A DNA stretch of 14,462 bases from Craurococcus roseus (GTDB lineage Bacteria > Pseudomonadota > Alphaproteobacteria > Acetobacterales > Acetobacteraceae), in contig NZ_BAAAFZ010000099.1 in the NCBI RefSeq assembly GCF_039523795.1, forward strand, positions 1-14,462. The letters are read 5' to 3'. How positions within the stretch are numbered: the first letter of the stretch is position 1; the number at the start of each line of letters is the position of its first letter. A model generated the notes under the pieces. That model saw nothing but the letters and a program-made list of their open reading frames with translations, was not told the origin of the DNA and made no database searches. Both the position numbers and the translations under genes were made by a program. Positions 1 to 6,573 of the stretch are shown one piece after another.

Positions 1-259
1 CGGCGCCGCCCGCGGCGCCGGATTGGGCGCGGCTGGCCGCCGAAAGCGCTTCCAGCGTCCGCAGCAGCTCAGCCCGCCGGCCCTCGTCCCGCAACAGGGC
101 GGACAACCGGTCCGCTTCCGCCCCGCTCAGGGCCGGCGCCGGGGCCGCCGGCCTGGGCGCCTGTTGTTGCGGCGCTGGCGCGGTCTGCGACCACGCCGGA
201 GTTGGCAACCAACAGGCGAGAAGGGTCAGCAGAAGGATCGTTCGTTCGGTGAGACGCAT
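1..259 (-). CDS. Exported protein N-terminus, probably mechanosensitive (MscS-type) channel, partial
   Basis: The minus frame opens at ATG 259 and stays open to the window edge (86 codons), so the C-terminus is missing. It begins with a typical signal peptide: a short basic start (MRLTER), a leucine-rich core (ILLLTLLACWL) and a cleavage-like site PAWSQ near residue 25. A proline/alanine/glutamine linker follows, then the helical stretch SGAEADRLSALLRDEGRRAE at about residues 48-67, continuing into an LLRTLEAL segment. Signal peptide, low-complexity linker and a short 'D-x-RRAELLRTLEAL' helix is the N-terminal layout I recall for large MscS-family channels of Acetobacteraceae. None of the channel domain is visible, so the family call is inference; the exported nature is seen directly. 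No strong ribosome binding site precedes the ATG. It is divergent from the HIG1-like gene. Confidence 0.5.
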   Translation of the reverse strand, partial: MRLTERTILLLTLLACWLPTPAWSQTAPAPQQQAPRPAAPAPALSGAEADRLSALLRDEGRRAELLRTLEALSAASRAQSGAAGGA

Positions 260-363
260 GGGCTCGGAACAACCCCATTCGGCCCGGTCGGGTCAAGGCC
301 CGCGATGGCGCCGGAGGGCCTTTCCGCCATTGCGGCCGGCGCCGCCGTCGCCAAATCCATCCG

Positions 364-555
364 ATGGTAACACTGCTCACGATCCTCGTCGTCCTCGGCC
401 TCTTGGCCACGCTGGGCACGCTGTTTGCCGGGATGCTCGGCCTCGCGCGGGAAGGCGCCGGCGGGCTGTCCAACACGCTGATGCGCTGGCGGGTCCTGTT
501 GCAGGGCGCCACGATCGCCCTCTTCGCGCTGTTGCTGCTCCTGACCCGGAGTTGA
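364..555 (+). CDS. HIG1-like twin transmembrane protein
   Basis: A 63-residue protein with two hydrophobic helices, at about residues 3-25 and 44-60. They are separated by a short loop that ends in R-x-R-x3-Q (RWRVLLQ, about residues 42-48). That spacing matches the conserved motif of HIG1-domain proteins, small inner-membrane proteins linked in mitochondria and alphaproteobacteria to cytochrome oxidase assembly or supercomplexes. The family is often annotated 'twin transmembrane protein' and, from memory, often lies beside etfBA in alphaproteobacteria, as here. ATG 364 is the only usable start in the frame, and its ribosome binding site is weak. A hairpin followed by TTTT lies just downstream, so it is probably transcribed separately from etfB. 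The exact role is not known. Confidence 0.8.
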   Translation: MVTLLTILVVLGLLATLGTLFAGMLGLAREGAGGLSNTLMRWRVLLQGATIALFALLLLLTRS

Positions 556-556
556 C

Positions 557-579
557 GGCGCGGGGCGCGCCACCGTTTT
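557..579 (+). terminator. Probable intrinsic terminator after the HIG1-like gene
   Basis: GGCGCG (557-562) and CGCGCC (566-571) form a perfect 6-bp stem with a GGG loop, two bases past the TGA at 553-555. TTTT follows at 576-579. The T-run overlaps the -35 hexamer of the next promoter. It is the only terminator candidate here with a T-tract. Confidence 0.5.
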
Positions 580-605
580 GACAGCCCGGCGCCCGCCCCT
601 ATTTT
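578..605 (+). promoter_or_regulatory. Candidate sigma70 promoter of etfBA-hbd operon
   Basis: A perfect TTGACA (578-583) is followed after 16 bases by TATTTT (600-605), which matches four of six positions of the -10 consensus. The A/T patch stands out in very GC-rich surroundings. Transcription would start near 612 and leave a leader of about 105 bases before etfB ATG 719, which is preceded by AGGAA at 702-706. The boxes are seen; promoter activity is inferred. Confidence 0.6.
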
Positions 606-718
606 CCCGCTGATGGCGCGCCGCCCCGGGTCCGACAGGCAGCGCCCGCCCGCCGGCCCGCCCCCACAGGAGCGCCGCCGCGGCGCCAGGAACACACAGG
701 CAGGAAACGGCAAACGCC

Positions 719-1468
719 ATGAAGCTGCTCGTCCCCGTGAAGCGGGTCGTCGATTACAACGTGAAGGTCCGCGTGAAGGCGGACGGCAGCGGCGTCGAGA
801 CGGCCAACGTCAAGATGTCCATGAATCCCTTCGACGAGATCGCCGTCGAGGAGGCGGTGCGCCTCAAGGAGAAGGGGATCGCCAAGGAGATCGTGGCCGT
901 CTCCTGCGGCCCCACGGTGTGCCAGGAGCAGATCCGCACTGCGCTGGCCATGGGCGCCGACCGCGGCATCCTGGTGCAGCACGAGGGCGGGTTGGAGCCG
1001 CTGGCCGTCGCCAAGCTGCTCAAGGCGCTGGTCGACAAGGAGAAGCCCGACCTCGTCATCCTCGGCAAGCAGGCCATCGACGACGACATGAACGCCACCG
1101 GCCAGATGCTGGCGGCCCTCCTCGGCTGGGCGCAGGGCACCTACGCCAGCAAGGTCGAGCAGGCCGACGGCGGCTTGAAGGTGACGCGGGAGATTGACGG
1201 CGGCCTGGAAACGGTGCAGCTCAAGCTGCCCGCCATCGTCACCACCGACCTCCGCCTGAACGAGCCGCGCTACGCCTCGCTGCCCAACATCATGAAGGCG
1301 CGCAAGAAGCCGATCGAGACGGTGACGCCCGCCGACCTCGGCGTGGACCCCGCGCCGCGCCTTTCCACCTTGAAGGTGGAGGAGCCACCGAAGCGGCAAG
1401 CGGGCAAGAAGGTCGGCTCCGTCCAGGAGCTGGTGGACAAGCTGCGCAACGAAGCGAAGGTGATCTGA
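719..1468 (+). CDS. etfB: Electron transfer flavoprotein subunit beta
   Basis: This 249-residue protein is full length for EtfB. It begins with the family N-terminus MKLLVPVKRVVDYN and carries an AMP-binding-type segment GKQAIDDDMNATGQ (IDDD at residues 120-123). The EtfB signature runs from about residue 155 (VTREIDGG-L-E-T-V) to PAIVTT, and the docking loop region RLNEPRYASLPNIMKARKKP follows. With EtfA it forms the soluble FAD/AMP heterodimer. That dimer takes electrons from acyl-CoA and other flavin dehydrogenases and passes them to ETF-ubiquinone oxidoreductase in the membrane. ATG 719 has a loosely spaced AGGAA upstream. etfA follows two bases after the TGA, so the subunits are probably translationally coupled. 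Confidence 0.97.
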   Translation: MKLLVPVKRVVDYNVKVRVKADGSGVETANVKMSMNPFDEIAVEEAVRLKEKGIAKEIVAVSCGPTVCQEQIRTALAMGADRGILVQHEGGLEPLAVAKLLKALVDKEKPDLVILGKQAIDDDMNATGQMLAALLGWAQGTYASKVEQADGGLKVTREIDGGLETVQLKLPAIVTTDLRLNEPRYASLPNIMKARKKPIETVTPADLGVDPAPRLSTLKVEEPPKRQAGKKVGSVQELVDKLRNEAKVI

Positions 1469-1470
1469 GA

Positions 1471-2400
1471 ATGCCGGTCCTCGTCCTCGCCGACCAAACG
1501 GGCTCGGAGATCAGCCAGCCCACCCGCTGCACCGTCGCCGCCGCCGGCCAGATCGACAAGGACGTCCACGTCCTCGTCCTGGGCGCCGAGGGCGCCGAGG
1601 CCGCGGCCAAGCTGCCCGGCGCGTCCAAGGTGCTGAAGGCCGCCGGCCCCGCCTACGAGCACGGCTTGGCGGAGCCCACCGCGGCGCTGCTGGTGTCGCT
1701 GGCGCCGAACTACACGCACCTGCTCGCCCCGGCGAGCGCCGGCGGCAAGAACGTCATGCCGCGCGTCGCCGCGCTGCTCGACGTGCAGGTGATCAGCGAG
1801 ATCGCCGGGGTCGAGGGACCGGACACCTTCCGCCGCTACATCTACGCCGGCAACGCTCTGGCGACGGTGAAGACCTCGGACGAGAAGAAGGTGCTGACGG
1901 TCCGGGCAGCCTCATTCGACCCGGTGCCCGCCGAGGGCGGCAACGCCCCCGTCGAAGACGCGCAGCCGGCCGAGGACCCCGGCGTCTCCTCCTTCGTCGG
2001 CGCCGAGATCGCCAAGAGCGAGCGGCCGGAGCTGACCGCCGCGCGCGTCGTCATCTCCGGCGGCCGCGCCATGGGCTCCGCCGAGAACTTCCACTTGGTC
2101 GAAACGGTGGCGGACAAGCTCGGCGCGGCGGTGGGCGCGTCCCGCGCCGCGGTGGACGCCGGCTACGCGCCCAACGACCACCAGGTCGGGCAGACCGGCA
2201 AGATCGTGGCGCCGGACCTCTACATCGCGGTGGGCATCTCGGGCGCCATCCAGCACCTCGCCGGCATGAAGGACAGCAAGGTCATCGTCGCCATCAACAA
2301 GGACGAGGAGGCGCCGATCTTCCAGGTGGCCGACTACGGCTTGGTCGGCGACCTGTTCAAGGTGATGCCTGAGTTCTCCACCGAACTCGACAAGAAGTAG
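1471..2400 (+). CDS. etfA: Electron transfer flavoprotein subunit alpha
   Basis: A 309-residue EtfA of normal length. The N-terminal domain opens MPVLVLADQ and the FAD-binding C-terminal half carries VVISGGRAMGS. The alpha-subunit signature runs from L250 (LYIAVGISGAIQH) to N276 (VIVAIN). It ends with the usual VADYGLVGDLFKVMPE segment. EtfA holds the FAD and partners EtfB to carry electrons from acyl-CoA dehydrogenases to ETF-QO. It starts two bases after etfB and is followed after 18 bases by the hydroxyacyl-CoA dehydrogenase gene, which fits one fatty-acid or hydroxybutyrate oxidation operon. Confidence 0.97.
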   Translation: MPVLVLADQTGSEISQPTRCTVAAAGQIDKDVHVLVLGAEGAEAAAKLPGASKVLKAAGPAYEHGLAEPTAALLVSLAPNYTHLLAPASAGGKNVMPRVAALLDVQVISEIAGVEGPDTFRRYIYAGNALATVKTSDEKKVLTVRAASFDPVPAEGGNAPVEDAQPAEDPGVSSFVGAEIAKSERPELTAARVVISGGRAMGSAENFHLVETVADKLGAAVGASRAAVDAGYAPNDHQVGQTGKIVAPDLYIAVGISGAIQHLAGMKDSKVIVAINKDEEAPIFQVADYGLVGDLFKVMPEFSTELDKK

Positions 2401-2418
2401 CGTGCGGGGGGCGGGGCG

Positions 2419-3297
2419 ATGGCGGGAATCGACAAGCTCGGCGTCATCGGCGCCGGCCTGATGGGCAACGGCATCGCCCACGTGGCGGCGCTCTCGGGCC
2501 TGGACGTGGTGCTGATGGACGTCCACGCGCCGGCGCTGGAGAAGGCGCTGGCCACCATCGGCAAGAACCTGGACCGGCAGGTGCAGAAGGGCGGCGTCCA
2601 GGCCGCCGACCGCGACGCGGCGCTGAAGCGCATCGCCACCGCCACCGACAATTCCCGCTTCGGCGACTGCGACATCGTCATCGAGGCCGCGACCGAGAAC
2701 GAGCAGGTCAAGCAGAAGATCTACGCCGCGCTCTGCCCGAAGCTGCGACCGGACGCGATCCTCGCCACCAACACCTCCTCCATCCCCGTCACCCGGCTGG
2801 CCGCGTCCACCGACCGGCCGGGCCGCTTCCTCGGGATGCACTTCTTCAACCCCGTGCCGATGATGAAGCTGGTGGAGGTGATTCGCGGCTTGGCCTCCGA
2901 GGAGGAGGCCGTCGCCCGCGTGCGCGCGCTGGCGGAGCGCATGGGCAAGACGGTGGTGGAGGCGGCCGACTACCCCGGCTTCGTCGTCAACCGCATCCTC
3001 TGCCCCATGATCAACGAGGCCATCTACGCCTTGATGGAGGGCGTGGGCGACGTCGCCTCAATCGACGCCGGCATGAAGCTCGGCGCCAACCACCCGATGG
3101 GGCCGCTGGAACTGGCGGATTTCGTGGGCCTCGACACGCTGCTGAGCGTGATGCGCGTGCTGCACGAAGGCCTCGGCGACCCGAAGTACCGCCCCTGCCC
3201 GCTGCTCGCCAAGCACGTCGAGGCCGGCTGGCTCGGCCGCAAGTCGGGCCGCGGCTTCTACGACTACTCGGCGACGCCGCCGCGCCCGACGCGCTGA
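2419..3297 (+). CDS. hbd: 3-hydroxybutyryl-CoA / 3-hydroxyacyl-CoA dehydrogenase
   Basis: A 292-residue stand-alone NAD-dependent dehydrogenase that interconverts 3-hydroxyacyl-CoA and 3-oxoacyl-CoA. The Rossmann GxGxxG is at G11-x-G13-xx-G16. NTSSIPVTRLA follows, then the catalytic histidine region MHFFNP with H141. GFVVNRIL opens the C-terminal dimer domain, which contains NHPMGPLELADFVGLD. Length and motifs fit short-chain enzymes (Hbd/PaaH/FadB2 type); substrate length cannot be read from sequence. A purine-rich GGGGCGGGG precedes ATG 2419. Its last 34 bases overlap tail-to-tail with the OpgC-like gene on the other strand. Co-transcription with etfBA fits supply of reducing equivalents from the same pathway. 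Confidence 0.93.
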   Translation: MAGIDKLGVIGAGLMGNGIAHVAALSGLDVVLMDVHAPALEKALATIGKNLDRQVQKGGVQAADRDAALKRIATATDNSRFGDCDIVIEAATENEQVKQKIYAALCPKLRPDAILATNTSSIPVTRLAASTDRPGRFLGMHFFNPVPMMKLVEVIRGLASEEEAVARVRALAERMGKTVVEAADYPGFVVNRILCPMINEAIYALMEGVGDVASIDAGMKLGANHPMGPLELADFVGLDTLLSVMRVLHEGLGDPKYRPCPLLAKHVEAGWLGRKSGRGFYDYSATPPRPTR

Positions 3298-4406
3298 GGC
3301 CACCAGCGCCGCCAGCCGTCCGAAGCCCAAGCCACCGCCGCGAGCGCGCCAGCGCCGCCCAGCACCAAGAGCGGGTCCAGCCACGCCGCGTCCTCCGGCC
3401 AGCGGGCCAACGCCGTCGAGGCGCCCCAGGCCAGGAACAGCCCGACGCAGAACACCCGCAGGCTGTGCCGCCCGATCGCGGCCAGCGCCTGCGCCGGCCA
3501 CAACCGCATCCAAGCCGCCTCCCGTGGCACCAGCGCGGCGACGAGGTAGGCCAGCGCGAGCGCATGCAGCAGCCGTGCCGGCGCCAGGGCCTCCTTGTGC
3601 ATCGCCACCGCCACCGGGTCCTCCGGGCCGGGGAGGACGCCGTACCCGACGAGCCGCGCCCAGAACCCCGCGGCCACCACCGCCGCCGCGCCCGCCACGA
3701 GCCACCGGCGGGGCTGCACGCCTTCCCCGGCCAGCAGCGCCCGACGCCCGGCCAGCGCGCCGCCGAGGAACAGCGCCGCCCAGGCGAAAGGCTCGAACGC
3801 GATGCCCGTGCCGCCGACCGATGGCGTTTCCAGCAACCCGAGCTGCACGGCAACGTAAGCCGCCACGGCAGGGGCCAGCGCCCAGCCGCCGGCCCGCGCC
3901 GCCGCCCACATGAACGCCGGCAGCAGCAGCATCGACCATACGAACACCGGCAGAATGCCCATGAAGGCCGGCTGGTAGAGCATTGCGAAGGCGGCGGGCA
4001 GCGCCAGCCAGAGCCGTTCCACGAGGAAGGACCAGCCCAGCCGCTCCACCCCGCCCGGCAACGGCACGCACATCTCCGCCCAGAGCACGAGCGCGGCAAA
4101 CATGAAGAACACGGTGAGGTGCGTGGCGTAGAGCCGCAGCGTCCGTCGCGCCATGTCGGACCGCGCCGCGCCGAAGCCGCCCCGCGCCGCCTTCAGCGCG
4201 AACACCGAGCCGAGGGTGAAGCCGGACAGCAGCACGAACTGCTCGGAGCTGTCCGACAGCCCCCAGGCCGCGTGGATGCCCCAGGCGAAGGCCGTACCCG
4301 CGATGTGCGACACGAAGATCGAAACCTGCATCCAGCCGCGCACGATGTCGAGGCGCAGGTCGCGCGGCGGGCGCGCGGGCGGCAGGGCGTCGGCGGCAAG
4401 GGGCAT
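3264..4406 (-). CDS. OpgC-family polytopic membrane protein
   Basis: About 380 residues from ATG 4406. GTG 4430 would add eight residues; neither start has a strong ribosome binding site. After a short proline-rich cytosolic start comes LRLDIVRGWMQVSIFVSHIA, then GLSDSSEQFVLLSGFTLGSV, the hallmark opening of the OpgC family. The family belongs to the acyltransferase-3-like membrane proteins and is linked in some bacteria to succinylation of osmoregulated periplasmic glucans. About ten hydrophobic segments follow, with arginine-rich loops such as DMARRTLRLYATHL. The substrate here is not known, and no opgGH gene is in the window. Its 3' end overlaps hbd by 34 bases. It lies downstream of the DoxX-like gene on the same strand but behind strong hairpins. 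Confidence 0.8.
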   Translation of the reverse strand: MPLAADALPPARPPRDLRLDIVRGWMQVSIFVSHIAGTAFAWGIHAAWGLSDSSEQFVLLSGFTLGSVFALKAARGGFGAARSDMARRTLRLYATHLTVFFMFAALVLWAEMCVPLPGGVERLGWSFLVERLWLALPAAFAMLYQPAFMGILPVFVWSMLLLPAFMWAAARAGGWALAPAVAAYVAVQLGLLETPSVGGTGIAFEPFAWAALFLGGALAGRRALLAGEGVQPRRWLVAGAAAVVAAGFWARLVGYGVLPGPEDPVAVAMHKEALAPARLLHALALAYLVAALVPREAAWMRLWPAQALAAIGRHSLRVFCVGLFLAWGASTALARWPEDAAWLDPLLVLGGAGALAAVAWASDGWRRWWPQRVGRGGVAE

Positions 4407-4435
4407 CGGCGGCGGCCTGCGCTGGGGCACGGGGA

Positions 4436-4471
4436 GGCGGCGGGCCTCGCCCGCCGCCCCATGTGGGGCGG
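4436..4471 (-). terminator. Two overlapping hairpins between DoxX-like gene and opgC
   Basis: In minus-strand order, CCGCCCC (4471-4465) pairs with GGGGCGG (4460-4454) around a 4-base loop. GGCGGCGGGC (4458-4449) pairs with GCCCGCCGCC (4445-4436) around GAG. The two perfect stems of 7 and 10 bp share bases 4454-4458, so they cannot both form fully. There is no T-run. They start four bases past the DoxX-like stop codon. They could be a terminator or an attenuator-like switch. Confidence 0.55.
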
Positions 4472-4474
4472 ATG

Positions 4475-4945
4475 TCAGGCGGCGACAGCCCCCGTGCCGC
4501 GGAGGAGGCGCCGGCCGAGCGCCAGCAACTCGTCCCGCCGCGCGAAGCAGATGAAGGCCGCCATCGCCCAGGTGAAGCAGGCTTCCTTGAACAGCGTGCC
4601 GCCGTCGCCGTAGGGGTCGATGCCGAGCGGGCTGACGGTGTGGAAGAAGATGGCGCCGGACATGATGCCGAGCGCGAACAGCGCGCCGAAGGCCTGCGTG
4701 CGCGGGATCAGCACCAGCACCGAGGCGGCGATCTCCATGACCGCCACGAACAAGCGGAACGGCTTCTCGCCGCCCGGCGTGCCGAGCCAGTCGGAGAGGA
4801 TGGTGAACAGGTAGACCGAGCCCTCGTTGCCGGTCAGCTTGTATTGCTCGTACCAGAGCAGCTCGCAGGCGATCCAGATCGCGGCCGGCCAGGCCAGCAG
4901 CTTGAGGACGCGGTCGGCGGAGGGGAAGCGGGCGGCGGTGTCCAT
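4475..4945 (-). CDS. DoxX-like four-helix membrane protein
   Basis: A 156-residue protein from ATG 4945 with four hydrophobic helices. The first contains LLAWPAAIWIACELLWYEQ, followed by the YKLTGNEGSVYLF segment. The second covers FRLFVAVMEIAASVLVLIP, the third FGALFALGIMSGAIFFHTVS and the last FTWAMAAFICFARR. Four helices, a glutamate in the second and a conserved-looking PLGIDPYGDGG loop before the last resemble DoxX/DoxD-like proteins. That large family of quinone- or redox-linked membrane proteins is poorly understood. A GGAG lies 12 bases before the ATG. Hairpins separate it from the genes on both sides, so it may be its own transcription unit. The family call is moderate and no function is claimed. 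Confidence 0.7.
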   Translation of the reverse strand: MDTAARFPSADRVLKLLAWPAAIWIACELLWYEQYKLTGNEGSVYLFTILSDWLGTPGGEKPFRLFVAVMEIAASVLVLIPRTQAFGALFALGIMSGAIFFHTVSPLGIDPYGDGGTLFKEACFTWAMAAFICFARRDELLALGRRLLRGTGAVAA

Positions 4946-4973
4946 GTCGGCGGGACTCCGGGTCAACGGGGGA

Positions 4974-4997
4974 GGCGCGGCGCGCGGGCGCCGCGCC
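4974..4997 (-). terminator. Hairpin after the exported-protein gene
   Basis: GGCGCGGCG (4974-4982) and CGCCGCGCC (4989-4997) form a perfect 9-bp stem with a 6-base loop. It begins seven bases past the stop at 5005-5007. There is no T-run. Position and strength suggest a transcription end or RNA-stabilising hairpin. Confidence 0.45.
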
Positions 4998-5004
4998 GGA
5001 TGCG

Positions 5005-5376
5005 TCAGCGGTTGCCGTACTCGACGGAGTACATGCCGCCGCCGCCCTGCACGAGCCGCGGCGTGCCGCCGGAACCCAGCGCCATCGTGCTCGGCATCGC
5101 CGTGTCGTAGATCACCTCCAGCATCCCGTTCACGTTCTCCAGCCGCAGCACGCGCTTCGATTCCGGCTGGCCGGCCGGCGCGTCGTAGACCACGGTGAGG
5201 CCGCCGCCGCCCTGGCTGACCATCACCTCGCGCACGATCCGCTCGCCCATCATGGGGCCGAGCTGGACGCGCTGGCCGATCTGCATCGGCAGCGCCGGCG
5301 CGGTGCCTTGCGCCAGGACGGGGGCGCCGCCGGCGGCGGCGAAGGCTAGCGTCAAGGCGATCAGGGTCTTGCGCAT
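5005..5376 (-). CDS. Small exported protein of unknown function
   Basis: A 123-residue protein starting at ATG 5376 behind a good GGAGG six bases upstream. Residues 1-23 (MRKTLIALTLAFAAAGGAPVLAQ) are a clear Sec signal peptide with an LAQ-type cleavage site, so the mature protein of about 100 residues is probably periplasmic. The mature part is beta-rich in appearance, with an RVQLGPMMGERIVREVMVS segment, a glycine run SQGGGG and a second QGGGG near the end. It has no cysteine and no second hydrophobic segment. I do not recognise the family. It is divergent from the ECF sigma factor gene, whose start is 191 bases away, so the two may share regulatory DNA. That link is inference. Confidence 0.75.
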   Translation of the reverse strand: MRKTLIALTLAFAAAGGAPVLAQGTAPALPMQIGQRVQLGPMMGERIVREVMVSQGGGGLTVVYDAPAGQPESKRVLRLENVNGMLEVIYDTAMPSTMALGSGGTPRLVQGGGGMYSVEYGNR

Positions 5377-5499
5377 CGTGGTCCTCCATTGTCGCCGGGC
5401 CCGCTCCGGGCGGCCCGGTGATCGTGTCGCGTCCCCGGCGCTCCGGCCGCTGCCGCCGCGCCTTCGACACCGTCCATTCCCGCCGCCGCGGCTGGCGTT

Positions 5500-5525
5500 A
5501 CACGGCCGGACGTGTTTTTTTCCGG
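5500..5525. promoter_or_regulatory. Candidate operator/promoter patch between exported-protein and sigma genes
   Basis: ACACG (5500-5504) and CGTGT (5511-5515) form an inverted repeat around GCCGGA. A run of seven T follows at 5515-5521. CCGGA (5506-5510) and TCCGG (5521-5525) form a second dyad. On the minus strand this reads GGAAAAAAAC followed by CGTGTAACG, loosely like an ECF promoter (GGAA then CGT). No convincing consensus is present, so this is suggestive only. Confidence 0.3.
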
Positions 5526-5567
5526 ACCGGCGGCAACCAACCGGTCGGCGCGGAGGGAGGGCGGCCC

Positions 5568-6221
5568 GTGGCTCCGGACGAAGACGCCGCGTTGCTGCCC
5601 GGCCTCCGCGCCGGCGACGAAGCGGCCTTCCGCGCGCTGGTGCGCCGGCACCACATGCGCCTTGTGCGGCTCGCCACCGTCTTCACCGGCGCCCGCGCCC
5701 GCGCGGAGGAGGCGGTGCAGGACGCCTGGGTCGTGGTGGTCACGAGCCTCGGCAACTACTCCGGGGAAGCGCCACTCGGCGCCTGGATCGCCGGCATCGT
5801 CGTCAACAAGGCGAGGACGCGCGCCGCCCGCGACGGCCGCGTGGTGAGCTTCGCCGACATGGCCCGCGCCGAAGCGGAAGGCCCGGCGCTGGAGCCGGAG
5901 CGCTTCATGCCCGACGGCCACTGGGCCGAGCGGTTCGGCGCGTGGTCCGCCCTGACGCCCGAGCGCGAGGCGGGCGACCGCCAGCTCCTGTCCCGCGTCG
6001 GCGAGGCGCTGGACGCCCTGCCGCCCGCCCAGCGCGCCGTGGTGCTGCTCCGCGACGTGGAATGCCAGGAGCCCGCGGCGATCTGCGCCGCGCTCGGCAT
6101 CTCGGAGGCCAACATGCGGGTGCTGCTCCACCGGGCCCGCGTCCGGCTGCGGGACGCGGCCGCGGCGCTGGTCGAACCCGAAGCGCTCCCAAAGCGCTCC
6201 ACCTTCGGGAAACGGGCGTAA
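5568..6221 (+). CDS. ECF-type RNA polymerase sigma factor
   Basis: A 217-residue sigma70-family factor with only regions 2 and 4. GTG 5568 is chosen because GGAGGGAGG (5552-5560) ends seven bases before it; the frame is open further upstream but is not protein-like there. Region 2 covers roughly LRAGDEAAFRALVRRHH through EEAVQDAWVVVV and GAWIAGIVVNKARTR. Region 4 covers ALDALPPAQRAVVLLRDVE and the helix-turn-helix AAICAALGISEANMRVLLHR. ECF factors direct RNA polymerase to stress or envelope regulons and are held inactive by an anti-sigma factor, here the ZAS gene 51 bases downstream. Divergence from an exported-protein gene suggests a possible target. The ECF subgroup cannot be fixed from sequence alone. 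Confidence 0.9.
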   Translation: MAPDEDAALLPGLRAGDEAAFRALVRRHHMRLVRLATVFTGARARAEEAVQDAWVVVVTSLGNYSGEAPLGAWIAGIVVNKARTRAARDGRVVSFADMARAEAEGPALEPERFMPDGHWAERFGAWSALTPEREAGDRQLLSRVGEALDALPPAQRAVVLLRDVECQEPAAICAALGISEANMRVLLHRARVRLRDAAAALVEPEALPKRSTFGKRA

Positions 6222-6272
6222 CGGAGCGGCCCGTCGCCGGACATGCAAAAACGACCGCCGAGGACGGGATCG

Positions 6273-6521
6273 ATGCCGACCTGCCAAGAGGTCGCGGAGA
6301 ACGCGACCGAGTACCTAGAAGGGGCCATGCCGCGGCGCGAGCGGTTCGCCGTGTGGGCGCACCTGCGCATCTGCCCGAACTGCCGGAACTACCTGCGCCA
6401 ACTGATGCGCACGGTCTCCCTCACCCGCCGCGCCGGCGCCTCGGACCCGCCACCCCCGCCGCAGGAGGAGGACCGTCTGGTGGCCGCCATGAAGGCGGCG
6501 CGGGCTTCCCGGTCCGATTGA
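6273..6521 (+). CDS. Small zinc-finger (ZAS / zf-HC2) anti-sigma factor
   Basis: An 82-residue protein from ATG 6273, preceded at 8 bases by AGGA (6261-6264); an ATG at 6243 has no such site. It has the ZAS signature H30-x3-C34-x2-C37 (AHLRICPNC) with an extra Cys at position 4, the usual four zinc ligands. The N-terminus CQEVAENATEYLEG is typical of the zf-HC2 fold that clamps ECF sigma factors. There is no membrane helix, so it is a soluble, cytosolic type, likely sensing redox state or zinc through the Cys cluster. The tail is proline-rich, then basic. Its place directly after the sigma gene strongly supports a sigma/anti-sigma pair. Confidence 0.85.
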   Translation: MPTCQEVAENATEYLEGAMPRRERFAVWAHLRICPNCRNYLRQLMRTVSLTRRAGASDPPPPPQEEDRLVAAMKAARASRSD

Positions 6522-6528
6522 CCGTCCC

Positions 6529-6572
6529 GCCGCCCTGGCGCGCGCGGCGCGGCCGGCGCGGACCCGGGCGGC
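6529..6572. terminator. Possible bidirectional terminator between anti-sigma and GFA genes
   Basis: GCCGCCC (6529-6535) pairs with GGGCGGC (6566-6572), enclosing a nested CGCGC (6541-6545) / GCGCG (6556-6560) stem. It lies between two convergent genes. It lacks a T-run and long loops weaken it, so support is limited. Confidence 0.3.
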
Positions 6573-6573
6573 C

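Noticed and set aside
3465..4613. Long plus-strand open frame (382 codons) opposite the OpgC-like gene
   Set aside because: Arg/Pro/Gln-rich shadow of a real gene on the other strand; no motif and no hydrophobic pattern. GC-rich codons suppress stops in the complementary frame.
4475..5470. A 331-residue fusion of the DoxX-like protein with an upstream Arg-rich region
   Set aside because: The upstream part lies over the exported-protein gene in another frame and is not protein-like; ATG 4945 gives a normal four-helix protein.
5418..5567. Longer sigma factor starting at GTG 5418
   Set aside because: The extra 50 residues are not sigma-like, whereas GTG 5568 has a strong GGAGGGAGG at the right distance.
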